This document shows positions 43,891 through 52,576 of a stretch of 64,000 nucleotides of DNA, in pieces. The stretch is from Planctomycetota bacterium (GTDB lineage Bacteria; Planctomycetota; UBA11346). Within the stretch, counting starts at the first letter, position 1, and the number at the start of each line of letters is the position of its first letter. Location of the stretch: contig BJHQ01000002.1 in assembly GCA_014193115.1 (NCBI GenBank), forward strand, positions 196,815 to 260,814, given 5' to 3'. The translations under genes were made by a program, and so were the position numbers. The notes under the pieces were generated by a model. The model had not been told where the DNA came from. It made no database searches and saw only the letters and a program-made list of their open reading frames with translations.

Positions 43891-46800
43891 ATGTCCGACC
43901 ATCGCCCGCTCGCCCTCGTGGCCTGTGCAGTCCTCTTTGGAGTGTTGACCAGCTGCGGCGGGAAGGACGCGCGTCAAGCCGCGGTCTCACCCACGCCATT
44001 ACCGACAGCCGGGGTGGCGTTGGCTGAAGACAAGGCGTCCGATGCGAAACCACAAGAACAACCGGCTTCCTCCCGGCCGCTCCTGACCAATCGCGGTATT
44101 CCCCAACCAACCACCGATGAAGCGCCATCATCCAAAACGGAAGCATTTGCTGCATTCGACCAATGGATTGCATCTGGCGGTCGGGATCTCGCGGTTGGCC
44201 AGTCATTGGCGAAAGCCCGCCGAGCCGCTTTGCAGGAGATGATCCGCAACGACCCGAAGGCCGCCATCGCACGGGCCGTGCCCATGCGCTTCCGGCAGAA
44301 TCTTCCCCCGGTCGTCACCGATCACCTTGAGCAACGGGTCGATGGCATGGGGACCCTTGGGGTGGCGGTGGCGTTGATGGAGGATGGATCGAGCCGAAAC
44401 ACGCCGACAGCTTCGCTCGGCGACACCCATTTCATCAATTATACGTATGGGAATCGTCTCGGGAAACTGACCAGGACACCCATTCCAGTGCACGGGATCG
44501 CGCTTGATGGCGAGCTGGCGATGTCCGATAGCCCGGTGCGGGTCATCGAACCCGGTGAAATTGTTCCGCCAGAACGGATCAGCGCCGATCAGAGTTGCCC
44601 AGTGTCTCAGAAAGCTGGTTCACCGGCATTTGCCATCGACGTCGGCAGCGAAGTGAAATACCTGTGCAGCGGTGGCCACCTGATCGCTGCGGCGGAAGGA
44701 TACGCGGCAGCCGATAGCGTCGCCGATGGTCTGATCGCGCAGTCTTCTTGGACCGAAGGGCCGAAAACCCTGCTGTACATCAGAGCCCGCTTCAGCGACC
44801 AGAGCGAAGCGAGCATTCCAAGTGAGACAACATGCGCGAAGACCATTTCCGACATGTCGATTTTCTTCAACACAGTCAGTTACGGAAAGCAACCGTCGAT
44901 CACGACTACCGTCACCCCGATTATCGTGCTGCCCAAGACCGAGGCGGAATACAAAGCAATGACCAGTGGCGATATGCAGTTGATGACCGATGCCAGGGCC
45001 GCATCGAAGACCGCTGGATATGATACGGCATCGTACCAATGGTACGGTGTTCGTTACGTCGGCGGGCCTGGAAGCTTCAGCGGCCAGGCCTGGGTCGGAT
45101 CGGCCGGGGTGTGGATGAAAACCGATTCCGCCGGAGTCGCTGCTCACGAATGGGGACACAATCTGGGTTTGTGGCATGCGAATTCATGGAATCCCACCAC
45201 GCTTGATCCGATCGGCGCAGGGGGACATCAGGAATACGGCAATTCCTATGATACCATGGGTTCCGCCAACGGCGGGAATTATCACTTCAATGCCGGTTCG
45301 CGGAACAAGTTGGATTGGCTCCCCAACGACCACGTCCACACGGTCTCAGCCAGTGGTACCTACAAAGTCTATGCCGTAGACACGACCGCACTGCTGTCGA
45401 CCTCAGAAAAGCAAGGTCTCCGGATATTACCGACAAAGAACAAATTGTTCGGAACGACCAATGAGACGGTCCAATACTGGCTCGAGCATCGTGCTCTGTG
45501 GTCTGGAAACGCCTGGATGAACCAAGGGGTGATGCTGCGTTGGAGTGGCAATGCCAGCGGTTCCGACCGTTTGATTGATACCACGCCGCAAAGCGCTGAT
45601 GGGAAGACGGATGCTGCCATTGTCATCGGACGGACTTTTTCCGACCGTCAGCTTGGTATCCATGTCACGCCCGTGACCAAGACAGCCGGACCACCAGCGG
45701 CAATCGACGTTGTCATCAACATCGGGGCGTTTTCAGGCAACCAAAGTCCGACCGGTACGCTGAGCGGCCCGTCAACGGTCGCCCTCAACACCGATGCCGT
45801 TTTCACAGTCACCGCATCCGATGCTGACGGGGACACGTTGGCCTATGCTTGGAACTTCGGCGACCGGACCTTTGGGGCCAATTCCGTCACCGTCACGAAA
45901 AAATGGTCCGTGGCAGGCGACTATGTCGTGTCCTGCACCGTGTCCGATATGAAGGGGGGAACCCAGCTGAAATCCCTGGTGGTCAAGGTCGGAACACCGA
46001 CCAATTTCACGGTTTCCGGGAAAGTCCTGGATGGCGCCGCTGGAGTACCGGGAATCCTGGTATGGAACGGACAAGGCGGGAACAATTTCCGAGGTAGCTA
46101 CACCGATGCTGGTGGAAATTATACCGTCACCCAACTCACCGGCTCGGTCACTTTGCAAGCTTCCGCCGTCCGCCATGCGGTCACCGCGGCGTTCACCAAT
46201 CCGCTATCGGTCACCGCCAGCCTGACCGGTATCAATTTCAGTGCGGTCGCCTTCCCGACAGTGACCGTTGCCACCATTGACGGCACGGCTGGTGAAGGCG
46301 CCGGCAACACCGGAACGTACCGGATCAGCCGGACCGGAAGCACCACCGCTGCCTTATCCTTGCCGTTCACCATGTCAGGCACGGCAGCCGCATCCGATTT
46401 CACGCTTTCCCCGGCCTCTCCGGTGAGCATTCCAGCTGGATCGAGCTCGGTGGATATCGTCCTGACCGGGACCACCGATGCCTCTCCAGAGCCCAAGGAG
46501 CGGGCAACCTTGACCTTGACCGAAGGATCAGGCTACGAACTTGGTTTGGCCAACGCCGCCAGTGTCTACATTTTGGATCAATCTGGTCCGATTAACGATG
46601 ATTTTGCCAATCGGATCACGCTATCGGGCACCAGCCCGACCGCCACGGGCAGCAATGTGTACGCCACGAATGAAATCGGCGAGCCCCGGCACGGAAATGG
46701 GAACGGGACCCAGTCATCCTGGTGGTCCTGGACCGCGCCTTACAGCGGTTCAACGACCGTCAGCATGGTCGGTTCGTCCTTCATTTATTCTGCAATCGGT

Positions 46801-47157
46801 GTCTACACGGGAAATTCGGTCAGTGGATTGACCGAAATTGCCGGTTCAACCTTTTCGGCAGCACCCAATCGCACGGTCAATTTCAACGCGGTGTCCGGAA
46901 CCGCCTATCAGATTGCCGTTGATGGCGCTTATTCCTCAACCAGTTCGTTCTATCAAGGTTCGATCGTTCTGAGCATCAATGGAGCCAATCCGCCATCGCG
47001 GGATATCGTCATGGCTTTGCCTACCGGATTCGTGTTCCACGCCGTTTCCCCAGCAGATGCCGTGGTGTCTGCTCCAGGAAGTGGCCCAACCCAGACCATT
47101 ACGGTTCTTCAGAATCAGACCGCTGTGATCGAAGCGATACCAGCCTCCAGGGATTGA
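43891..47157 (+). CDS. Metzincin-type metalloprotease lipoprotein with PKD, Calx-beta and PPC-like domains
   Basis: A 1,088-residue exported protein with a lipobox (GVLTSCGG), so probably anchored in a membrane. The zinc site HEWGHNLGLWH (about residue 418) is a complete HExxHxxGxxH, and YDTMGS about 37 residues later fits the Met-turn, so it is probably an active protease related to gametolysin (M11). C-terminal modules are a PKD domain (~610-700, ADGDTLAYAWNFGD), a carboxypeptidase-regulatory-like domain (~705-780), Calx-beta (~785-885) and a PPC-like domain (~890-1060). Ser/Thr/Gly/Asn are abundant. It diverges from the DUF1592 gene with a ~227-bp spacer. Confidence 0.85.
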   Translation: MSDHRPLALVACAVLFGVLTSCGGKDARQAAVSPTPLPTAGVALAEDKASDAKPQEQPASSRPLLTNRGIPQPTTDEAPSSKTEAFAAFDQWIASGGRDLAVGQSLAKARRAALQEMIRNDPKAAIARAVPMRFRQNLPPVVTDHLEQRVDGMGTLGVAVALMEDGSSRNTPTASLGDTHFINYTYGNRLGKLTRTPIPVHGIALDGELAMSDSPVRVIEPGEIVPPERISADQSCPVSQKAGSPAFAIDVGSEVKYLCSGGHLIAAAEGYAAADSVADGLIAQSSWTEGPKTLLYIRARFSDQSEASIPSETTCAKTISDMSIFFNTVSYGKQPSITTTVTPIIVLPKTEAEYKAMTSGDMQLMTDARAASKTAGYDTASYQWYGVRYVGGPGSFSGQAWVGSAGVWMKTDSAGVAAHEWGHNLGLWHANSWNPTTLDPIGAGGHQEYGNSYDTMGSANGGNYHFNAGSRNKLDWLPNDHVHTVSASGTYKVYAVDTTALLSTSEKQGLRILPTKNKLFGTTNETVQYWLEHRALWSGNAWMNQGVMLRWSGNASGSDRLIDTTPQSADGKTDAAIVIGRTFSDRQLGIHVTPVTKTAGPPAAIDVVINIGAFSGNQSPTGTLSGPSTVALNTDAVFTVTASDADGDTLAYAWNFGDRTFGANSVTVTKKWSVAGDYVVSCTVSDMKGGTQLKSLVVKVGTPTNFTVSGKVLDGAAGVPGILVWNGQGGNNFRGSYTDAGGNYTVTQLTGSVTLQASAVRHAVTAAFTNPLSVTASLTGINFSAVAFPTVTVATIDGTAGEGAGNTGTYRISRTGSTTAALSLPFTMSGTAAASDFTLSPASPVSIPAGSSSVDIVLTGTTDASPEPKERATLTLTEGSGYELGLANAASVYILDQSGPINDDFANRITLSGTSPTATGSNVYATNEIGEPRHGNGNGTQSSWWSWTAPYSGSTTVSMVGSSFIYSAIGVYTGNSVSGLTEIAGSTFSAAPNRTVNFNAVSGTAYQIAVDGAYSSTSSFYQGSIVLSINGANPPSRDIVMALPTGFVFHAVSPADAVVSAPGSGPTQTITVLQNQTAVIEAIPASRD

Positions 47158-47166
47158 GTCTCGAGT

Positions 47167-47190
47167 CTCAGGACAGGCACAGGTCCTGAG
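47167..47190 (+). terminator. Hairpin after the metalloprotease gene
   Basis: CTCAGGAC and GTCCTGAG form a perfect 8-bp stem around an 8-nt loop, starting 10 bp after the stop codon. No T-run follows, so it could be a terminator or only an mRNA 3' end stabiliser. Confidence 0.5.
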
Positions 47191-47790
47191 GTGCGCCGAC
47201 TGGGTGTTTGTTCCCAGGTGCACCGATTTGCCTTCCGCAGTCCGTTGCGGTACGAAGCCATCAGGAACCGATTTTCTGGATCGCGTTTTTGTTTCAGTGT
47301 TTTTCGATGTGTGTCCGTTCCTTTCTTGTTCGCTGCTTTCCTATCGGCGCGTAATCGTTTTCTGGCGTCTTCGGGGCCTTTGCTTTGTGGATAACGTCTA
47401 GGTTCACCGCTCAGACCGTCGCCGTTTTTTATGAATCTGTCCGCTGTGACCAAGCTGATACCGTTTTTTTGAAACTGTAAATCTGTGATTCGGTAGTTGG
47501 AGTTCCAATTTTCTCATTTGGTTTGGTTCCATCCGAATTCAGGATTTGCAGGAGCGTTCGGAAAATTACACAATATACATTATCAGACATTATAATATTA
47601 GAACGTTACATAATGTTATCTGTTACAATTAATTGGTTCAGACACGAAATTCGCTGTCGCGGGAATCGCGGGAATCGGGAATGCGCAAGGACACCAGTCG
47701 CCCCCGAACGAGCTGCCCCCGAACGAGCTATCCGCGAGACCATCTCCAGGACTCTTGGCAGGTCGAAATTCCAACAATGATGCCTCCAGC
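47191..47790. other. Long intergenic region with AT-rich island and small tandem repeats
   Basis: I see no gene in these 600 bp. Around 47355-47410 a stretch (TGGCGTCTTCGGGGCCTTTG, then AGGTTCACC) may be a decayed copy of the dispersed repeat. Positions 47561-47640 contain only 18 G/C in 80 bases, against a strongly GC-rich background, with ACATTAT/ATAATGT in inverted orientation and GTTACA at 47605 and 47622. Next come CGCGGGAAT units (47658-47685) and a perfect 15-bp tandem GCCCCCGAACGAGCT (47700-47729). Probable promoter region for the holA-like gene. Confidence 0.6.
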
Positions 47791-48768
47791 ATGGCATTGC
47801 ACGACTCGACCCTGCATGTGGCAGTCTCGTCCAGCGTCCGGCTCAGGGACCAGATGGTCGCAGATTTGCTGGCGGGATGGGAAGGACCCGTGCGACGACT
47901 GATCGAACCGGACGGCCTCGATCGGATCATCATCGGACTTGATACGCCAAGCTTCTTCGAGCCGGCCGCAGCGCTGGTGGTGCGCTGCGATGATCGATGG
48001 ATCAAGCGACATCGCGACCTGCTGACGCCACTGATCGGCAGGAAGGCCGGAGGTGGCGTCCTGATCCTGTCCACAGCGGCGGTAGAAGCCGGTCCTGGTT
48101 CCAGAGCCTTTACGAAATCTCTGGAAAAGACTGGTGTATTACATCACGTTGCAGTCCCGGAAGGCCGCGCTTTGGCCGGATGGCTGGCGGACCGGATCAG
48201 CCAGGGTGGACATCCGGTGACGCAGGCGATGGCCGTGGCGAATGCCCTGTGCAATCATGTTGGCGAAGATGCCGATGCACTGCTGTCGGCCCTCGACGTA
48301 GCCATCGCCTATGCCGGCGATGAACCGCTCTCCGAATCAACCGTCGAGGCCGTGGTCGGCGGCAACGCGGCTCGTCCAACCTGGGAATTCGCTGGAGCCT
48401 TGGTCGAAGGCAAAGCCGATCAGGCATATAAGCTGCTTGCTGCCGGTGGCGGTCTCGAACCCCATCTGGCTGTGGCGGCGGTGCTCGGCGAGCTGCGCAA
48501 GCTGCTGGCCTGCACCGAGAGCCGGGACAACGCCCAGGCCGCATCCTGGGCTGGAGTGCGGAATCCAAACGCCATGCTCTATGCCCGGCGACGGGCCGAT
48601 GCACTGGGGCGCGGGGCCTTGCTCCGAGAAATGCGCGCAACGATTCATGCTCAACAGCAGCTGCGCACCTCGGGCAGCGACCCGGTTGTCGCCGTAGAGC
48701 AGCTGGTGCTTCACGCACGTCTGATCGCCCGTCCGCCGGCCGAACGGGTTCCGGGTGGCGCCAGCTGA
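47791..48768 (+). CDS. holA: DNA polymerase III delta subunit-like protein (HolA)
   Basis: A 325-residue protein matching the delta subunit of the clamp loader in plan. The N-terminal ATPase-like fold lacks Walker motifs (VVRCDDRWIKRHRDLL; GVLILSTAAVEAGPGSRAF). Domain II contains AGWLADRISQGGHPVTQAMAVANALCNHVGEDADALLSALDVAIAY, and the C-terminal helical collar starts with TWEFAGALVEGKADQAYKLLAAGG. Similarity is weak overall, so the call rests on the domain order. The ATG at 47791 is preferred to an upstream TTG at 47755. Confidence 0.65.
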   Translation: MALHDSTLHVAVSSSVRLRDQMVADLLAGWEGPVRRLIEPDGLDRIIIGLDTPSFFEPAAALVVRCDDRWIKRHRDLLTPLIGRKAGGGVLILSTAAVEAGPGSRAFTKSLEKTGVLHHVAVPEGRALAGWLADRISQGGHPVTQAMAVANALCNHVGEDADALLSALDVAIAYAGDEPLSESTVEAVVGGNAARPTWEFAGALVEGKADQAYKLLAAGGGLEPHLAVAAVLGELRKLLACTESRDNAQAASWAGVRNPNAMLYARRRADALGRGALLREMRATIHAQQQLRTSGSDPVVAVEQLVLHARLIARPPAERVPGGAS

Positions 48769-48796
48769 CTAACCCTGCGAGACTCGTGAACAGCGC

Positions 48797-49930
48797 ATGG
48801 ACATCTACTTTTGCGATTCGTGCGGCGTGCGGGTCAACCACGCCGACCTCAGCTCGGGACGCGGTGTCCGCCGACGCCACCAAGTGGTCTGCGCTGATTG
48901 CGTCGCAAAAGGGGTTAAAATCGGCGAACCAGGCGGCGCCGCAGCCCGTGTTCCTCAGGTCCCGTCGGAGTCGTCCCAGCACGATACGGCCAGGCTCCGA
49001 CAAGCTCAGCCTTCTCTAGCCGAGGCGGTCAGCGGATTCAGCGCACTGGCCGGATCGTCCCAACCGAAGGCCCGGGACGATCGCCACGACGACCTGTCTG
49101 ACCACGAAGGGGCTGACCCCCTCTCCGACCACGACGACGATCCGGACTCGGACCACGACGAAGGTCCGGACTCGGATGAGAATAAAGGCCCAGCACTGGA
49201 ACCGGCAAGGAACAAATCCGGCACCCCCCGGCCCGCTTCCAAAAATCCAGAAAAGGCCGAAACCGCGGACGTCGTGAAAACCCAAGATCGGGCAGCAACG
49301 GTCAAAAACGACGAGCCCTCCGTCAATCCTTTGCAAAAACCAGGTCGGCCTGAAAAGGCGGATACTGCGGAGAGCGAACCCGTGCCGGTCGCCTCGCGCC
49401 GGACCTCGTCGAGCCGCACCCCGAACCCATCTCGGTCCAGCAAAGAAGCTCCGCGCAAAGCCGGTACATCAACGACGAAGGGAACCCGGCCGCCAACCGG
49501 TGCGCGCAAGCTGCGCCCCGCCGACCGGGCTATGGTGATCGTCACCGCAATCGCCTTCGTAGCGGCTTTGGCAGGTGCCGGCTACCTGCTGTATTTTGCC
49601 TCGCAGCGCCCGCCGAAACCCGATGACATCACCATCGACCATACCAAGGATCTTGACTCGGTCATCGCCGCCTCAAGAGCCGAAGTGGACGCGGTCATGG
49701 CCAAGACTTTCGACAATTCGGCTAGCCTGGCCGAGGTCGACTCCGCGATCGTTGCTATCGGAAAGGTCCGGACCGCGCTCGAAAAATTTGAGCGCGAAGC
49801 AAAATCGCAGGGTCTTGATGACGAGGCCATCGCGCGGATCACCCAAGGCAAGCATCTCTCGGATTTCTTCGCCAAGCGGATCAACCTGAATCAGGCCCGC
49901 GCCAAATTAATGGCCAACAACCGGCAGTGA
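48797..49930 (+). CDS. Zinc-ribbon, acidic-linker, single-pass membrane protein
   Basis: A 377-residue protein of unknown role. It has an N-terminal zinc-ribbon-like module with CDSC (C6, C9) and CADC (C32, C35); an acidic, repetitive linker at about 90-130 (DLSDHEGADPLSDHDDDPDSDHDEG); a long Pro/Lys/Ser-rich stretch to about 240; one membrane helix (AMVIVTAIAFVAALAGAGYLLYF, about 245-267); and a ~110-residue helical C-terminal domain. The topology is probably ribbon inside, helical domain outside. The stop overlaps by 4 bp (GTGA) a possible start of the repeat-containing extension of rsmB. Confidence 0.7.
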   Translation: MDIYFCDSCGVRVNHADLSSGRGVRRRHQVVCADCVAKGVKIGEPGGAAARVPQVPSESSQHDTARLRQAQPSLAEAVSGFSALAGSSQPKARDDRHDDLSDHEGADPLSDHDDDPDSDHDEGPDSDENKGPALEPARNKSGTPRPASKNPEKAETADVVKTQDRAATVKNDEPSVNPLQKPGRPEKADTAESEPVPVASRRTSSSRTPNPSRSSKEAPRKAGTSTTKGTRPPTGARKLRPADRAMVIVTAIAFVAALAGAGYLLYFASQRPPKPDDITIDHTKDLDSVIAASRAEVDAVMAKTFDNSASLAEVDSAIVAIGKVRTALEKFEREAKSQGLDDEAIARITQGKHLSDFFAKRINLNQARAKLMANNRQ

Positions 49931-49932
49931 GC

Positions 49933-50208
49933 AGCCGCAGGCTGCTCGGGGGAGCGCCGGATGGCGCGTCCGGGGGCGAGCAGCCCCCGGCCAGACAAGA
50001 ACTTGGGACGGCGCAGCCGGCCACTCCGGCTCCGCCGGAGCCACGCGCAGCGGCGAGGGTCATTGATAACAGCCGCAGGCTGCTCGGGGGAGCGCCGGAT
50101 GGCGCGTCCGGGGGCAAGAAGCCCCCGGTCAGACATGAACTTGGGACGGCGCAGCCGGCCACTCCGGCTCCGCCGGAGCCACGCGCAGCGGGGAAGTTCA
50201 TGGAACGC
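49933..50208 (+). repeat. Tandem 138-bp repeat, two copies, in frame before rsmB
   Basis: Copy 1 is 49933-50070 and copy 2 is 50071-50208, nearly identical. The unit length equals 46 codons and the rsmB frame stays open through both, back to a GTG at 49927. Each copy has three hairpins: GCGCC-GGAT-GGCGC, CCGGGGGC/GCCCCCGG and GGCTCC-GCC-GGAGCC. Confidence 0.85.
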
Positions 50209-51504
50209 AGCCGCAATCCGCGGAACGGCGATCGTTCAGCAAGGTCATCTCCGCCCGAAAGGCTGCTTCCTGGCGCCGCTGGCACTTCACCGCGTCTGGC
50301 TGCGGCCCTGGCCCTGGCCCAGGTCGATCGCGGCGGGCTGATCGACGACGCACTGGCCACGTGGGAAGCTGCCCATGCAGCATCTGACCCACGCGATCGG
50401 GCCCTGGCTCGGGAATTGGCTTCCGGTGCGGTGATCTGGGCGCGGCTATACGACCACCTTTGCGACCGGTTCCTGCGCCCTGGCCCGCAGTCACCAGGGT
50501 TGCGCCATGTCCTGCGCATCGGCTGCCATCAGCTGTTCGCCTGCGAGCGGATTCCGGTCCATGCCGCGGTTGCTGCGACGGTGGAATGCTTGCGGCCGTT
50601 GCACCAGGCCAAGCTGGTGCCGGTGGCGAACGCCGTCCTGCGCCAGGTCAGCACGCTATTTCACGATGATCTCGATGACGATCCGCCGATCGGGAGGATC
50701 GCTCCCCACGCACGACCTGACGATCTCTCCGTCCGCCACGGTCTTCCCGCGCTGCTGGTATCCGATCTGCGCCATCTGCTCGACAGCGATCCCGCGCGCC
50801 GTTTGTCGGACCTCAATCGGCGGCCACCGCTCAGCACCCGGACCAAGGCTGGCCGGTCGCCACCGGTCGGCCGCAGCATCGTCCACCGCGATGGCGCCTG
50901 GATCTGGTGGGATGATCCGGCCGAAGGTCTGTCCTGGGTCCGCGATGGTGTCTGCGTTGTCCAGGATCGGGCCCAGGGCCATGTCGCCGAGCTCGCCCGC
51001 AGCTTGGCTGGTGCGCGGCCAGGCGCTCTGGTGCTTGATCTCTGCGCCGCACCTGGTGGCAAAGCAGCGGCTTTGGCCGAGCTGGGCTGTCAGGTGATCG
51101 CTGCCGATGCCGCTGCCCGGCGTCTTGCTACCGTCGATTCGCAACTTTCACGGCTTGCCCAGGACGGGCTGTTTCCTGCCCTGGCCGAAGGCGCATGCGA
51201 TGTCGTCGTGGTCGACGCACCGTGCAGCAACAGCGGCGTGCTCGGCCGACGGGTCGAAGCCCGTCTGCGCTATGATCGCAAACACCTGGAAGATCTCGGC
51301 CGTTTGCAGCGCGGACTGCTCGCCAGTGCGGCGCGACTGGCCCGGCCCGACGGCGCGATCGTCTATGCCACCTGTTCGCTCAGCCCGGCGGAGAACCAAG
51401 CCGTGGCCCACGATCTGGCCGGCTGGCGGCTGCGCGGGGAACGCCTCAGCTGGCCGGACCGCTGGAGCAGCGGCGGCTATGTCGCGGTGCTGGTGCGGTC
51501 CTGA
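50200..51504 (+). CDS. rsmB: 16S rRNA m5C967 methyltransferase RsmB
   Basis: A 434-residue SAM-dependent rRNA (cytosine-5) methyltransferase. The N-terminal NusB-like helical domain covers about 20-165 (RLAAALALAQVDRGG; LARELASGAVIWARLYDHL; RHVLRIGCHQLFACERIPVHAAVAATVE). The methyltransferase has the SAM motif LDLCAAPGGKAAAL, the catalytic pair VVDAPCSNSGVLGRR and YATCSLSPAENQ, both Cys intact. The ATG at 50200 has a GGGGAAG site upstream. The same frame is open to 49927 through two in-frame 138-bp repeats, which would add 91 residues; I regard that extension as doubtful. Confidence 0.9.
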   Translation: MERSRNPRNGDRSARSSPPERLLPGAAGTSPRLAAALALAQVDRGGLIDDALATWEAAHAASDPRDRALARELASGAVIWARLYDHLCDRFLRPGPQSPGLRHVLRIGCHQLFACERIPVHAAVAATVECLRPLHQAKLVPVANAVLRQVSTLFHDDLDDDPPIGRIAPHARPDDLSVRHGLPALLVSDLRHLLDSDPARRLSDLNRRPPLSTRTKAGRSPPVGRSIVHRDGAWIWWDDPAEGLSWVRDGVCVVQDRAQGHVAELARSLAGARPGALVLDLCAAPGGKAAALAELGCQVIAADAAARRLATVDSQLSRLAQDGLFPALAEGACDVVVVDAPCSNSGVLGRRVEARLRYDRKHLEDLGRLQRGLLASAARLARPDGAIVYATCSLSPAENQAVAHDLAGWRLRGERLSWPDRWSSGGYVAVLVRS

Positions 51505-51568
51505 CACCGGTTCCGATGGCAAACGCCACAAGCATTCTGCCGTAACGAGTCTCTCCAGGAACCCATCC

Positions 51569-52456
51569 ATGCGCCGTCTCGTGCTCGCTTGTCTCGCACT
51601 GCTTGCCCCCCTCACCACCTTGCCAGCGGCCGAGTTGTGGACCGAGGACTTCGCTGCGGCCAAAGCCCAAGCGAAAACTGAAAACAAGGATCTCCTGCTT
51701 GATTTCACCGGCTCGGACTGGTGCGGCTGGTGCGTCCGCTTGAAGGACGAGGTCTTTTCCACCCCAGAGTTCCAGGCCGCAGCGCCGAAGCGTTTTGTAC
51801 TGGTCGAGCTGGATTATCCCCAGAACAAACCGCAGAGCGACGCGATCAAATTGCAGAACGCCAAATTGAAATCCGGATTCTCGATCAAAGGCTATCCCTC
51901 GATCTACCTGACCGACGCTGAGGGCCGCCCCTATGCCAAGACCGGCTACCAGGAAGGCGGACCTGAAGCCTATGTGAAAATGCTGGAATCCTTGGCCGAA
52001 TTGAAGGTCAAGCGCGATGCCGCACTGGCCCAGGCCAATCAGGCCAAGGGGCTGGCCCGCGCCAAAGCCCTGGATGCAGTGCTCGACAGCCTGGGCGATG
52101 CGTTCGCTCCAGGAGCCTATGCGACCGAGATCGCCGCCATCATCGCCGACGGTGACGACGCGCTGAAAAGCAAATACGTGGTCAGCCAAGCCAAGGCCAC
52201 CGCAGAGGATCTCCTGGGTGCCGGAGACATCGATGGTGCGAAGAAAACCGTCGATGGCGCCCTGGCCATTCCTGGCATCCCCCCTGCCTCAGCCCAGGAC
52301 CTGCACTTCTTCCGCGCCGCCCTCGACATGGAAAGCGGCGACCCCAAAGCCGCCCTGGCCAGACTCCAGCAGGCCCTCGCCGTTGCCCCAGAGAGCGATC
52401 TTGCGCAACGGCTGAAAAGCATCATCGAGCAGCTGAAGGGCCAAATCGGGAAGTAA
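51569..52456 (+). CDS. Thioredoxin-fold periplasmic protein with CGWC site
   Basis: A 295-residue exported protein with a signal peptide (RRLVLACLALLAPLTTLPAAE), then a thioredoxin-like domain with active site SDWCGWC about residue 50 (FTGSDWCGWCVRLKDEVF) and a cis-Pro in KGYPSIYLTD. The C-terminal ~130 residues are helical and end in a TPR-like hairpin (DPKAALARLQQALAVAPESDLAQRLKSII). It is a likely periplasmic thiol oxidoreductase or chaperone. The ATG at 51569 has AGGA upstream and lies 64 bp after rsmB; frames starting earlier are shadows inside rsmB. Confidence 0.88.
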   Translation: MRRLVLACLALLAPLTTLPAAELWTEDFAAAKAQAKTENKDLLLDFTGSDWCGWCVRLKDEVFSTPEFQAAAPKRFVLVELDYPQNKPQSDAIKLQNAKLKSGFSIKGYPSIYLTDAEGRPYAKTGYQEGGPEAYVKMLESLAELKVKRDAALAQANQAKGLARAKALDAVLDSLGDAFAPGAYATEIAAIIADGDDALKSKYVVSQAKATAEDLLGAGDIDGAKKTVDGALAIPGIPPASAQDLHFFRAALDMESGDPKAALARLQQALAVAPESDLAQRLKSIIEQLKGQIGK

Positions 52457-52576
52457 TCGGGCTTGTGCAGGTTTGCCTTGCGCGGATCCGGCGTGGAGAT
52501 GCCATCGAAATCAGCGTCACGTCGGCGATGACGGCATCGCCGCTCCGAAACGCGCGACGAGTGGTTGCGTGCGCTC

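Noticed and set aside
49933-50208. CRISPR-like direct repeats
   Set aside because: The units are 138 bp long and contiguous with no spacers; the same holds for the 126-bp units at 57985-58416.
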